Assembly: GCF_026213295.1 (NCBI RefSeq)
Contig: NC_079428.1
Coordinates: forward strand, 806,684 to 870,683
Length of the DNA: 64,000 nucleotides
DNA from: Gadus chalcogrammus
Lineage: Eukaryota; Chordata; Actinopteri; Gadiformes; Gadidae
Direction of reading: 5' to 3'
This document shows positions 28,130 through 40,195 of the stretch, one piece after another (the first letter of the stretch is position 1; each line of letters begins with the position of its first letter). The translations under genes and the position numbers were made by a program. The notes under the pieces were generated by a model, which was not told where the DNA came from, made no database searches, and saw only the letters and a list, made by a program, of their open reading frames with translations.

Positions 28130-28433
28130 CAGCTGATGAAACACATGAATGTTGTTTTCGGGCTTGGCTTCGAAATGTAAAGTGAAAGAATGGCTCAAGA
28201 ATATTTCAAATAGTTTGAATAGTTCAACAACAGACTTGAAACTTGAAAGAGCCAAGCCTAACGTAGGCAGGACGAACTGATGAACCTCCATTGATTATTC
28301 CAATAGTCAATTTCCAATTGACAACAATTTCGATTTGCATTTGGAAATGGATAAATACGCGAGATTATTAAAATAGGGCTGGACAAATGGTTATGAGCGT
28401 AAAAGTATTTTTCTTTTCCTTAAATTCTCATAA
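28130..28433 (+). pseudogene. Relic of USP promoter, first copy
   Basis: Inverse homologue of ~12880-13145, the region before the USP gene: shared GGCTTGGCTTCGAAAT, AAAGAATGGCTCAAGA, CGATTTGCATTTGG and AAATACGCGAGATTA-type blocks. The IRF site is reduced to GTAAAGTGAAAG. No USP exon remains; the UBL-5 upstream region follows. Confidence 0.75.
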
Positions 28434-28768
28434 GATCCGAGAGACACCCCTCTATCTTAGGCCCCTTCCACAGCTCCTCTTTTCCCCTTTCCTTTGATGC
28501 GTTTCAGGAATATCTCCGTAAAGACGGACTCATTGCAAAAACGCATCGAGCTGTAGAAATGCTGTAGTACATGTTCAATGCTGATTCTGAAAATCTCCGA
28601 AAAAATGTCATACATCTTGCGGGTCTGGTTTTCACTGACATGCATCCAAGATGGAGAAGTGCACAAGGCAGTTTCACATCGGTAACCGACGCTGCTCCTC
28701 TCTGGTGAGTCGTCTGAGCTGATCGCACAACTACCAATATAACACAGACTTCACTCCGCAGACCAGAA

Positions 28769-28781
28769 GGAAAGTAAAACT
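28769..28781 (+). promoter_or_regulatory. ISRE-like element upstream of UBL-5
   Basis: GGAAAGTAAAACT, one base different from the UBL-1 and UBL-3 element, 63 bp before the UBL-5 ATG. Confidence 0.65.
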
Positions 28782-28843
28782 CAGAGTCTCCTTTTAATTA
28801 CCGGGCTCACGTTAAGTCAGGTCATTCTGCCTCATGCGACACC

Positions 28844-31800
28844 ATGGGGAAGATCTACCAGGTCATAGTGATCGGGTTGAACGGAGAACACATGACCATC
28901 GACCTGTGTGACACTGAAGAACAGATGAAGGCGATGACCGTGCTGCAGCTCAAGGAGAAGATAGGCGAGCGTCTTCCAGGTAGGCCTACATGGCATTTGA
29001 AATACAATTATCGATTATTGGCCCGACACAATAACAATACGCCACGTTTTTTGTTTTTTGTGTTCATTGGCGGAGCTAGAACATTTTCAGTTGGGTGGCC
29101 AGGGTGAGACCAGAGAGATCATTTTGGGGTGGCACATAAATCTGAATATGATATAAGGCATCTTGAAATTAAGGGAATATTTAAGGCATGTACACGCTGT
29201 AACTCTACATCATAATATTAATTCAGACAGTGGTGTAATCGTCAAACACATGTTTACTTTATCAATTTCTTGAAGTTACCTATGAGCTTTTTTTTTCTTA
29301 TCAAAAAAACTTCAGAGACTCATTTCTGACTCATTTTTGGGACTCGGGTCCCGTGGCATGAAAATGACACTTTATAAGGTTTTCTCACATTAATTTCAGT
29401 TCCCCTAGCCTGCCTATGGTGCCCTAGAAGCTAGAAATGGCATTAGTTGCGAGCACTAGGTATCCTGCTCCGCTTTTGTAAATATAGCTCAGACGCTCCG
29501 ATTTGAATTTAGCCTCCACGTCAAAAGGGACAAGCTACCTCCCCCTTTCTCTGCCTTGCCCGCCCAGAGAATTCTGGAACCAAGGCTGAATTTCTTGAAC
29601 ATCTTCAAGTACTGAATTAGGGGCCCACTAACACCTTTAAAAAAAAACTCTTTAAACGTCACATTTCTAAAGGCCTCTTGTGTATGGATTGAACTCCGAT
29701 TCTAAGACAACAAGTGCAGGTTGGTCTCAGCTTTTGAGGTCTGTTTAATAAAAAACACCAACTCAACCTTCTGATCTAACACTGTAAAAGAAAATGTAAA
29801 ATTGCCATGCATTTATTACAAAATAATTTGCACAATTCTATTGACATTCCTATAGGTCTTGACCAGTTTGAGTGTGGAAATGCTTCGTTCACAGGTATCT
29901 GTACTCGCAGGTATGGCAATGGACTCTTTGCATAGCCCGAACAGCTAATGGAATACCTCTTCAATGATCTTTGTGGCTTCTACAATATCAGAGGCCATCT
30001 GTTCACCAGATGTGGACATAAGAGCCAGACATTAATGCATAAAGTCCCTTTAAAAATGCAAATGCAAATTATGCAAATAATAAAAAAAAAAAATGCAAAT
30101 AAGACAAGGGTGGCCAATGGGATGGGCAGGATTCAGTCTAGGGTGGCCCCGGCCATCCCTGGCCACCCCCGAGATCCACCACTGTGCGTGTTATGTGTTC
30201 ATGAATGACTTGTTGTGGTGTGCTGTCTCTGTAGATTTTCCAAATCATAAAAAAGGACACACACTGGACCTTGTCTGCACCACCGGCATCACCATCAGCA
30301 ATCTGTCAAGCTCCGACCTCACCAGCTCCGACCACCTGGCTATCACCATGGACATTCTTATCCCCACACCACAAGTCAAGCAAAAACGCTCTATAACTTT
30401 CCGCAATCTCAAATCAATCCAACCCACATCTCTCTCCTCCCTCTTGGCCGATACCATCCCTGACTCCGCCCTCATCCAGAACGCCTCCCCTACTGACCTG
30501 GTCACAATCTATAATGACACCCTCTCCTCCTGTCTCAATCAGCTCGCTCCAATAAAAACTAAGATTGTCTCTTTCACCCACTCCACCCCCTGGTACACTG
30601 ATCATCTCCATCACCTCAATCAACCAATCATCAACCAATAGAACCGGTCTCACGCTCCACCTACTACTCCTCCATCATACAATCAGGCAGCAATAATCCC
30701 AAGACTCATTTTTTCATCAAAAACAAACTTCTTAAACCTCTGGACACCATCTCCAACTCCTTCACTGTCAGTAAATGCATCTCATTTCTCTCACACATCC
30801 AAATAACAGTAGACAATATACACAGCCAACTGACCGACGCCTCCACCTCCACTGTATCTTCTCCGGAACCTCTGCCAACCCCTCCGGCCATTCACCCACT
30901 CTCCTCATTCACTGAAATCACCCCAGCAGACCTATTTGCCATACTCACTGGCATGAAAACCTCTCCCTGCATCCTGGAGCCCATCCCCTCCACCCTAGCC
31001 ATGGCCTGTCTCCCCTCACTCTTGCCCCTGACCACCTCAGTTATAAACTCCTCTCTGTCCACTGGCCTAGTGCCCCCCGCCCTCAAACTAGCTGCTGTCA
31101 CCCCCCAACGAAAAAAACCTGGACTTGACCCTGAAACATTCTGACCCATCACCAACCTCCCCTTCCTATCAACATTTTTTAGAAAGAACCGTTCCCTCAC
31201 AGTTAAAATCGCACCTCGACTACGATAACCTCTACGAACCTTCTGGTTCCCTCTCCATCCTCATCCTCCTTGACCTCAGCGCCGCCTTCGATACCATCAA
31301 CCACTCCATCCTCATGTCCCGCCTCCAGTCCTCACTTGGCATCACTGGCACAGCTCTCACCTGGTTCATTTCCTATCTCTCTGACAGACACCAATTCATT
31401 TTAGTCAACTGCAAATCCCCCACCTCCCGAGTCACTCATGGTGTCCCCCATGGCTCTGTCATTGGTCTCCTACTTTTTATCATCCACATCCTCCCACTCG
31501 CTCAAATCCCCCGCCAACATGGCCTCCATTTTCACTGTTACGCCAATGACACTCAGATCTACCTCTCCACCACACCATCTCTTCAGCCACCCATTGCACC
31601 ACCTGCCGCACTGATGTCCAAACTTTGAGGCAACACAACTTCCTCCAATTAAATTGCAATCAGAAATCCTCATCATTGGCCTAAACTCCCTCACCCGCCC
31701 CACCCAGGACTTCTCACTTAATATTGATGGTTCCATTGTCACCCCCTCCACTCACATCCACAACTTAGGTATCATCCTTGACCCCACCCTCTCATCCCTC

Positions 31801-32625
31801 CCCGATATAAACCAGATTACCAAAACAGCCTTCTTCCACCTCAGGAACATCACTAGTCTCCATCCCTCCCTATCACTCTCAGCCGCCGAAACTCTGGTCC
31901 GCGCATTCATTTCATCCCGCCTTGATTACTGTAACTCCATCCTATACGGCTCATCAAAACACTTACTTAATAAACGGCAATATGTTCAAAACTCTGCAGC
32001 CCGTATGCTCACATCCACCCGCCGCTCAGACCACATCACCCCTGTCGTCCAAGACCTCCACTGGCTTCCCGTCAAATACCGGATTGATTTCAACATACTA
32101 CTCATCACCTTCAAAGCCCTCAACAACCTGGCGCCCCCCTCCCTCTCTGACCTCCTCCACCGCCATACCCCTACCCGTTGTCTCAGATCCGCCTTTGCCA
32201 ACCTCCTGCACCCCATCAGGACCAACCTCCGGTCCTGGGGTGACGGAGCCTTTGCTGCAACCACCCCCGCCCTTTGGAATACCCTACCCAACGACATCCG
32301 CAATGCCAACACAACCTTTTTTTAGGGTTTCTTATGATTTAGCGATTGTAAAGCGTCTTGGGGAAAAGAGCTATATAAATTTGATCGATTATTATTATTA
32401 TTATTATTATTATATGGAGCAAGTGCCTGTGGTGCTGGCCTTGATCAGGTGCATTAATGTCAAATATTGTCTCGATTTCTAGGGAACGGCATGGACAACA
32501 TCCGCCTGATCTTCGCAACCAATGTGCTGGTGGACGACGAGATGACCCTTGGGTCTTATGGAGTTCAACACAAGTCTGTGATCCACATGGTGATCAGAAA
32601 AACTGATGGTGATCAGACGACCTGA
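28844..32625 (+). CDS. UBL-5: ubiquitin-like gene with altered C-terminus and LINE-filled intron
   Basis: Exon 1 is 28844-28979 with a shifted donor (CCAG, then GTAGGC); exon 2 is 32483-32625. They still join in frame to 92 residues. The central GRA of other copies is lost at the junction, and the C-terminus reads VIRKTDGDQTT instead of VPGG-VQL, so no Gly-Gly remains and it could not be conjugated in the usual way. The ~3.5-kb intron contains a ~1.1-kb repeat (29069-30184) and a 5'-truncated LINE (30236-32413). The other introns in the family are under 200 bp. It may be a decaying copy or a non-covalent UBL; I favour decay. Confidence 0.65.
29069..30184. mobile_element. Unclassified insertion in UBL-5 intron
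   Basis: Compared with the UBL-4 intron, about 1.1 kb is inserted after TTTTTGTGTTCA. Its ends (TTGGCGGAGCTAG and ATCCACCACTG) look like the ends of a DNA element. GGGTGGCC motifs lie near both ends. No transposase is visible. Confidence 0.5.
30236..32413 (+). mobile_element. L2-type LINE, 5'-truncated and mutated
   Basis: Reading frames broken by shifts give the end of the endonuclease (KKGHTLDLVCTTGITISNLS), reverse transcriptase (LDLSAAFDTINHSILMSRLQ, GVPHG, HCYANDTQIYLS; the usual YADDT is YANDT) and the conserved end SRLDYCNSILYGSSKHLL...ITPVVQDLHWLPVKYRIDF. The 3' end GTAAAGCGTCTTGGGGAAAA followed by ATT repeats is typical of L2 elements. It sits sense-oriented in the UBL-5 intron. Confidence 0.88.
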
Positions 32626-32634
32626 TGGTTTTCC

Positions 32635-32870
32635 ATTGATTATTGCAATGGTCGATTTTGAATCGACAACAATTTGCCTTCGATTTGCATTTGGAAATGG
32701 ATAAATACGCGAGATTAATATAATAGTACTGCATAAATTCTTATGAGTGTAAAAATCTTTTCCTTTTCTATTAAATACCACAAAGAACCAATTAGTAATG
32801 CATTGAATGATTTCACTATAATTTCAATTTATGTTCCTTCAAAGGAACAACAAATGAGTTATTTTAATAA
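32635..32870 (+). pseudogene. Relic of USP promoter and first exon, second copy
   Basis: Homologous to 12790-13020 on the minus strand: TCGACAACAATTTG, CGATTTGCATTTGG, AAATACGCGAGATTA, ACCAATTAGTAATGCATT, and CCTTCAAAGG before an ATGAGT at about the position of the USP start codon. The following codons are lost. It lies directly after UBL-5, as expected if the ancestral unit was UBL then USP. Confidence 0.75.
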
Positions 32871-33074
32871 AAAAGGGATCAAGCAGGTACAGTTCTATTT
32901 GCTTTTTGCAGCAAATCTCTAATTGAAAAAAATATATAAATTAAAATTAATAAAAATAATGGCGCTTTTCCAATGGCGTATGCTTCGGACCCAGCACGCC
33001 TCAGCCCAGTAATGAGGGCGAAAAGTGGGCGTGGTCCGGACTGAGCCGTACATCCTCGTTGGTATACTGAGACG

Positions 33075-33335
33075 CAGTGGCGTAACATCATGCTGATATG
33101 CCCGGGTGCAAATGTTTATTTTGTGCCCGGGGGGGGGGGGCTAGTCTCGTTGTCCTGCTGACTGCGGTGAGGTTCTCGTATAATTAAGTTAATTAATTAA
33201 GGGCGCCACCAGGGGGCGCCCCCGACACATTTGCCGCCGTGGGTGATATATATATTTTTCTTCCTCCATGGGCCCCTGACGCCGTCTGGGCCCCGGGCAG
33301 CTGCACCGGTTGCACCGCCGATATTTACGCCACTG
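33075..33335. mobile_element. hAT-type MITE, copy 2
   Basis: Sister of 16665-16936 with the same ends. The exact 8-bp duplication CTGAGACG lies at 33067-33074 and 33336-33343. Confidence 0.85.
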
Positions 33336-33559
33336 CTGAGACGCCTGAAAGGGTGCCGGCAAGTTCGGGCTACACACGTCGTCCGTTGATTGGTCGACAG
33401 AATCGCACTTCTAAATGACAGGGGGATAATAACAAACAAACACATTACCCGCGAGGTATAGGTTTGTTAAACGGCGAAAGCTTAGTTTATTGAGGAAAAT
33501 GTCGCGCAAAAGTTTGCCGCAAACGGGGCATGAGTCATCGTTACGGGTCAAAGTTAGAC

Positions 33560-34040
33560 CCGTACCGTGTTCTGAATTCAGTATTCAAACATCCCTTATA
33601 ATCATGAAACTTTTGTGTATTTAAACTTGTAAACCGCAATGCTTTTATTTTGAAGCCTCGATCAGGCGGAGTCGGTGGCTCAGAGCGACGTCGCAGTTTG
33701 CTGGATCAGGTAGAGACATATTATTCACATTGATTACACAGTTTTGTTGAATACTCGTTTCTGATTGGTCCATACAAGCCTTCAGTGGTCTCCATAACAG
33801 ACCACTACTATGTTTAACAGACCGTTGCAGATGCTCTGTTAAACATAGTAATGGCAATGTCTTTGCCTCCGCAATTCTTTTTAAATCAATTAAAAAAGGT
33901 TATATTTTATATGATGCCTATTCAACCAACATTTGAAGGGGCTATATTCCAGATACAACATGCCACCCTAGCAATTTCTTATTTAGAAAATCAATGCTTT
34001 TCTACGTTTAAAAGCATTCGCATGGTCTGATTTAAAGGTA
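33560..34040 (+). pseudogene. Collapsed RBR relic
   Basis: 33560-33660 matches RBR intron 1. A fragment GTCGCAGTTTGCTGGATCAG with GTAGAG (33689-33714) is the end of exon 2. 33715-33850 matches intron 2, and 33950-34040 matches the RBR 3' flank (3280-3315, 47690-47785). Exons 1, 3 and 4 are missing. Confidence 0.75.
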
Positions 34041-34149
34041 TTTGGGAACTCCAAAGGTGTGGGATTTGACGTGCATTAGAATGCATCAACCATTAACACC
34101 CTCAGGTGCTGTATTGACATCCTCCCCACTGGTCATATTTCCAGGTGTA

Positions 34150-34161
34150 GAAAGTGAAACC
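34150..34161 (+). promoter_or_regulatory. ISRE-like element upstream of RBR-3
   Basis: GAAAGTGAAACC matches the ISRE core and lies ~100 bp before the RBR-3 ATG. Confidence 0.7.
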
Positions 34162-34251
34162 AGAAGGAACAGACAGTTCTGCGATCCGCCAAGCTCAAGG
34201 TACTCCTTTATGAGACAGAGAGTAAGAGGCCACGGTAAAGAACCCAACAAA

Positions 34252-36037
34252 ATGAGCGTGGAAAAGGCTTATGATCCGTCGGACCCGTCATTCAAATTCG
34301 TCGACAGACCGGACGTGATCGACCCATATCGTAAGTAACAGTGAACACGTTTTGTTTGATCGAGGGCATACCGGTTAAACAATATCCTATGACCTGACGC
34401 ACAAGCCTACTGCAACATATCAGAGATTATTATGGGTTGCCGTTTATAAACCTTTGCTGCTCAGAAACGTTACAAATGTTTCAGATTTAGCTCGAGCTTC
34501 CCCCCCCCAAATTGCACTGCCATTTTCATTTTAACTTTTTCACACACATAAAATGTCCCTTATTTACATATAAGATTAAGATTCAACGTATAATTCTTAT
34601 AAGTGAAAAGTTAAATGAAAATTGCAGTGGGTTTTGGAGGGATGTTTACTTGCTAAATCGTGGAAAAATAAAGCAAAGCTTGAGCTAAATCGGGAAAAAT
34701 TGTATCACGTTTTTCAGCACCAGTGGTTTACGAACGGCACCCCGTAGATCATAGAACAAATTCCTGCAACATTAATATTTACACTGATGAGCTCGCAACG
34801 GTAACATCACCGGTAAAGCATGTAAAGTATGTCTAATGTTCGACTAGAACTAGTCTTATTCATACCACGTGTTAGAAATGTAAACGGCTTCGATTGTGAA
34901 GCCTCCATAAGGGAGTCTGGTATCGATTGACTTTGTTTGGACCGTTGTTTCTTCCTCCCTCTGCCTCAACACCAGAGGACGAGTCTTGCAGAGCAGAGAT
35001 GTCGTGCGGTCACGCGGTCACGCCAGGATCTCTGACAGGATGGTGCCGCAGTTTGCTCAGCAAGGTAATGACTTCGTATTCGTGTTTATTTCACAACAGG
35101 GGCGCATCCAGAGTCATGGTGACGGTGGCCCAACAAAACACAGCCCCCCCTGGACATGGGGGGGCTGTGGACATTAAGACATTAAGTTACTTATAATAAC
35201 GAGACATGGAAAGGAATAGGTACAATTATGTATTGTAGACTAACAATGTTTTCTATACATAAAATAATGAATTTTGTCGTAGAATATGTAAAAGTTTTCC
35301 TAAAGTAGTGCTGTATTGTACTGTCACACAGGGGCAGTCCAAATTTACTTGCCCAGCCGTTCAGCCAGATGGCGAAATGTGTGGCGCCGAATGGTCTTAT
35401 CAAGAGGTCCGTCGCTTTGCTCTGTTGACCGTTGAGGAGATGGACCATTTTGAGAAAGAACTTGCCCGTATAGTTGTTGCCAAATTCAAAGCAGTGAGTA
35501 TCCTGATAATGTGTCTGTATAGGAAGGGTCCCTAACATTTGAACTATATGCTAGAAATATTCTGCTTCCTGTGTTCCCAAACAGTGCCCTGGCTGTAAAA
35601 CCTACGTGGAACGACAGGCCTTAGACAATCTCTGTTTCCGCTGCACTATCTGTGAGGAAAGCAGTAAGCCCACCCACTATTTCTGCTGGCAGTGTCTGAG
35701 GCCCTGGAAGGGGAGGGGGCCGCGCAGCGACCGCTGTGACAACGACGACTGCTCAGACAAGGTGCTGGATCTGCTGAAAAGCTGTGACCCCATGACGCTG
35801 GAGGACGTGCCGGGGGTGGGGCCCTGCCCTTCCATCCGGGCCTGCCCCAACTGTGGCATGAAGGTGGAGCACAACCAGAAAGCCTGCAAGAACATCGTGT
35901 GCCCACGCTGCAAGGTGGAGTTCTGCTTCGTGTGTCTGAAGCTCAAGACAAAGTGCTGTGAGACCAGCAACAGCTATACAGCGTGCAGCAGCGGCGTCGC
36001 ACCGAGGCAGACCGCTATTCCCACATGGAACTCATGA
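34252..36037 (+). CDS. RBR-3: diverged RING-between-RING E3 ligase-like protein, four exons
   Basis: Exons 34252-34330, 34976-35064, 35332-35493 and 35585-36037 join to 260 residues. Exon 2 appears to use a new acceptor (CACCAG, then AGGAC) because the ancestral CTCAG is CTCAA here; this removes about three residues and keeps frame. RING1-like half: SCGHAV, GWC, TCPAV, CGAEW. In-between-RING: CPGC, CTIC, FCWQC, CDNDDC. RING2: ACPNC, KACKNIVCPRC, FCFVC, with the putative catalytic Cys kept although the preceding Gly is Ala. It is the most diverged RBR here yet fully open, which suggests selection. No UBL lies directly upstream; a collapsed RBR copy does. Confidence 0.9.
34484..34691. repeat. 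Fold-back element in RBR-3 intron 1
   Basis: GATTTAGCTCGAGCTT at the left is inverted as AAGCTTGAGCTAAATC at the right, with inner arms such as TGCACTGCCATTTTCATTT against AAATGAAAATTGCAGTG. Confidence 0.75.
35143..35173. repeat. Strong hairpin in RBR-3 intron 2
   Basis: CACAGCCCCCCC, a 7-nt loop, then GGGGGGGCTGTG: a perfect GC-rich stem of about 12 bp. Confidence 0.8.
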
Positions 36038-36039
36038 AC

Positions 36040-36490
36040 AAGCTGCATGTTTAGAGTGACTCCCATCAAATGTTCAAATGTGCACGCCTTTGATTACAAT
36101 TTTTGTCAATGTTCTTTGGCTGTAGCTTACTGCACTTGAATAAATGTCTTTAAATTGAAAATACTACTGTGCAGCTATGCATTACATATTAGGGTTAACC
36201 TTTGAATAATCCACAATACAAACTTTTGTTTTGGTTCGGGAGTTAAGCATTAGGCCTCTTTATAAATCTCTGTATAATGGCTTTTAATAAAGTACTCATT
36301 TTACTGTGCTCCTATTATGTATTCTGGTTGAAATCAAATTCATAAATAAATCAATATTAAATCATACTGTACATTTTTTACATTCTTATTTCTATGTTTA
36401 TTCGATAACCAACATAAATACAGTTGGTAACAGAAAAGCAAAACCAGAAAGATAATTGGGAAACATTATGAGATGTATTGATCGAGGTTG
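36040..36490. other. 3' flank of RBR-3
   Basis: AT-rich DNA with an AATAAA at ~36139 that probably ends the RBR-3 transcript. No further gene seen. Confidence 0.5.
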
Positions 36491-36982
36491 ATGGTAATTA
36501 GGGCTGCAACTAACAATTATTTTAATAATCGATTAATCGGTCGATTATTTTATCGATTAATCGATGAATCGGATAAAAAATAATAATAATTAATTGCTGC
36601 ATCTTTATTCAAAAACGGAACATTACTTCAAATTCACAGTGCAAACTGAAGTGTAAAAACACCAGGTTATTGCTCCAATGTCCCACAACTATTAAAAGTA
36701 ATGTTAAATGACAAAAAAATAAGAAAACATAGCTGGGATAATACAAAAAAAAACATGCAATGTTTGATACACATTTATATATATATATACAGTGTACAAG
36801 GGATGTCCATGGATAACCGGTCAACCGATAAGATCTTTAACCGGGAAATAATAACGGTTAAAAATAAATTAAATCATCTTAATTTCACTGAGATGACAGG
36901 AGATCGCTACCATTTTCGAGAATCCTTGAAATATTACTTGTATTTTTGCTTTAATTGCTGATAAGAAGAGATCATAGTTCAG

Positions 36983-38485
36983 GGGCCGTATTCACAAAGC
37001 ATTTTATCTTACCGCTAGGAGTGCTCCTAACTCGCGCTAAAACATTTTACGTAGGAGTTTTTTCTTAAAAGTTATTCACAAAGCCGCTGAGACCTACTCT
37101 TACTAAGGATAAATCACAAAGAGTGAACTAAGAGTGACGCGCCGTTGCTATGGATTACGTCAATTCTCGTGCACGAGTTTAGAAGCTGTCAGTTCGGTGA
37201 TTGGTTGTTCAGACGAGCCCACTGAATCACCGAAAAACAAGGAAATAGCCTAGGCTAGAAATGAATTCCTATTAAGTAGTTATAGTGCAGTTAGCAGAAT
37301 ACACGCATGATGACAATTTTGTGCAGACCACGATAATGACGTTGTAGCCTGCACGTTCAAGAGAGAGAGAAAGCAAACAATAAAAATACGTAAAATCTAA
37401 AAGAAAATAAATGTTACGAACTACCCAAGTGTTGACTGATTTGTGCCAAGGTGTTTACCTAAAATGTGTTTTCAAAGTGATCCCTAAATGCCTGTCCACT
37501 CGGTTCCACACGGCCAAATTCCTTGTAATGTTGATCGCCATCATCATCATCATCATCATCATCATCGTCTGGCTGTGGAATGTTCCTCCGCTTGCAGAGG
37601 TTGTGTAGAATGGCACATACAGTGATTACTGTGCTTGCCCTCTCTGGGGTGAGGCGTATTTCGCCGTGGAGGACATGAAACCGACGTTTCATCTGCCCAA
37701 TTCCTCTCTCCACAACATTTCGTGTATGTTTGTGTGCTCGCAAAGAGCCAATACGATGTGTTTTACGCATAGGACTAAGCGTAATCTCCGTAATCACTTA
37801 CATTTAACTTTGCTCCCGGTTGTGGATTGAGGTAGGGTGTCTAGAGCCACGTCTTGCATGGATAGTCACTGTCACCCAGCAAGTGACACCCAACTGGTAC
37901 ATCTCAAAAAGCTGCCTCAGACCGCTCACCATTAAAATGCGCGAATCATGGGTAGCTGAAGATCCAGGCCACTTTGCAACAACATCCAGTAGGCTATGTT
38001 AAAATTTGCATCAAAAACAACCTGCGTGTTGATGGAATGCACTTTCTTCCTATTGACGAACACGTCCTCGTCTTTTGATGGCGCAATTATTTTTATTTTT
38101 TATAAGTTATATTTCTTTTTTTATAATTTATAATTTTTAGAACATTTTATTTCGGGACTAATCGGATTATTCCTGTTAGTCGGTGATGTTATTGCATCGC
38201 GCATTAACTCCACAATAAGTTGAATACCCTAACATTTCGTCTCGCAGGCATTTTAAGATTCTTTGTGAATAGGTCTTACTGAGTTAGGAGTCCTCTTGAG
38301 GACTTTTAAGCTCTCCTAGACTTAGGTGCTACTTTTAGTCCTAAAATACTTTGTGAATTGCTCTTAGTGAAAAAAGTTAGGAGTCCTAAATTTAAGAGTG
38401 ACACGCCCATTATTTTTAGGAGTTACTCCTAAATTCGCCAGTTAGGATCTACTTTTAGCCCTAAGATCCTTTGTGAATACGGCCC
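36983..38485. mobile_element. PIF/Harbinger transposon, 1.5 kb
   Basis: Both ends carry GGGCCGTATTCACAAAG in inverted orientation, followed by longer weaker similarity. The 3-bp duplication CAG flanks it (36980-36982 and 38486-38488), as expected for the superfamily. Confidence 0.88.
37459..38090 (-). pseudogene. HARBI1-like transposase fragment
   Basis: The minus strand gives EDVFVNRKKVHSINTQVVFD, WPGSSATHDSR and GDSGYPCKTWLLTPYLNPQ in shifting frames, then an open end with TRNVVERGIGQMKRRFHVL...VCAILHNLCKRRNIP. These are DDE-nuclease motifs of PIF/Harbinger transposases. Frameshifts and the missing N-terminus make it inactive. A (GAT)n run encodes ~10 Asp residues near the C-terminus. Confidence 0.82.
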
Positions 38486-39477
38486 CAGGATAGGACGTTA
38501 AACAGGTCATAATTCCATCTTTACTATCTATTTTATATTGCTGGGAAAACAGGTTTTCGCCAAAATCTCAACTTTATTTTTTTTTTGTTTTGCATTTGAA
38601 CGCATCAATCATAATACTGAGCCGATATGAACACATCATATTTTACACTGTTAGCGACTTTTTTTTTTTAAGCTTTTTTTTAACCCTAACCCTAACTCTA
38701 TGTCCTGCCGATTTTAACATGGATTTAAAAACTGGATTACTATTTTTAACTGACGGGACTTTCTACACCGTCCAGTTGTGTGATTGCCACCGCTGCTTTG
38801 AACTCCGAGCCCGTCTGCACACCGTCTGCAGCAGCAGCAGCAGCTGACAGTTTTCGGTTGGACTAGAGCGATACGGAGTTGAAGGAGTTTTTTTAACCCG
38901 AAGACAGTGAAGGTACAACACTTTTATATAGGTCTAGGTACACTTGACAGTGTGAGTGTAGTACGGTCTACAGCTGACAGCTATGCGTAGAACGCCTCCA
39001 AATGCTTCCGAACATCGCCGAAACTCCACCGGAAGTTAGGAGATGACGTATCTCTCCTCAGATGCCGGAATTACCTTGATAAGTTACCTGTTTTCCTTCT
39101 TGTCATCGTTGCTTTAATTAAAAATTTCTCTTTTTACTTAATTACTTACTTTGCTATTTTACTCTTTTTAATGTCTCTTTTTTTCGCCGCATTCTACGAC
39201 GTCTTTCTGGTGGTGGTCGGGTCAGCCATCTCTTCTTCGTTACTAGACTCCGGTTGCATTGTGGGATAGCGTAGTGAACTCTAGTGATGGCAGTGTGACA
39301 CTGAAGCCGTTTCTCAATTCGCGTACTTGTGCGTGCTCGTGTGCTCGTGGACTCGTGAAACGTCATCAGTCGTTGCCCGAGCACTGTTCCAATTCGAAGC
39401 ACGCATCAAGCGAGTACTGTCGTAAAACCCGGAAGTGTTCTGGATGCTTCCTCGATACAGGCCCCCAGGACAGGCAT

Positions 39478-40050
39478 AGGCCGTTTCTCAATTCGTAGCA
39501 CGCGTACTACGGACTCGATGACTTGCTAGCACGTACTTGGCAAGTCTGTACTTCAAGCACATACTTGCGAGCACGCGAGTACGTACCTGCAATTGGAACA
39601 GCAGCGGACTCGATGACGTCACCACCTCTGCTCGTCCGTTAACTGTGCTACGGCCTCATTTAGGCATATACTACTAGTACTGAACAATATAAACAAATGA
39701 TATAAAACAAAATCCCAGCCTCTTTCATTTTCAAATAGTATGTAAATATTCTGAATGAATAACAATTGAAAATATATGAGTGTCCTGTCATGTGTAGGCC
39801 TATAAGCTATACACACACACGACCTTACATATATATATTTATATATTATTATTATTATTATATTAGGCCTATATATTATATAAATATATAAGTTAAGAGT
39901 AACTTAAGCTACAGTTGTAACTTGTGCGTCTTCTCCATATTGTCCGCCCTCGTACTGCTGCGAGTGCAAAATGCATCCTGGGATTTATAGCGGGAGCAAG
40001 CACACACGAGCCACCTCCGATGCATGCTCGGTGAAACGCCGATATCGAGC
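39478..40050 (+). repeat. Long inverted repeat, left arm
   Basis: ~560-bp arm, inverse of 41792-42353. Both arms contain the same short AT microsatellite core. Confidence 0.85.
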
Positions 40051-40195
40051 ACGCATCCAGAACACTTCCGGGTTTTACGACAGTACTCGCTTGATGCGTG
40101 CTTCGAATTGGAACAGTGCTCGTGCAACGACTGATGACGTTTCACGAGTCCACGAGCACACAAGCACGCACAAGTACGCGTATTGAGAAACGGCC

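Noticed and set aside
38683..38698. TAACCC repeats as an interstitial telomere
   Set aside because: Only about two units; far too short.
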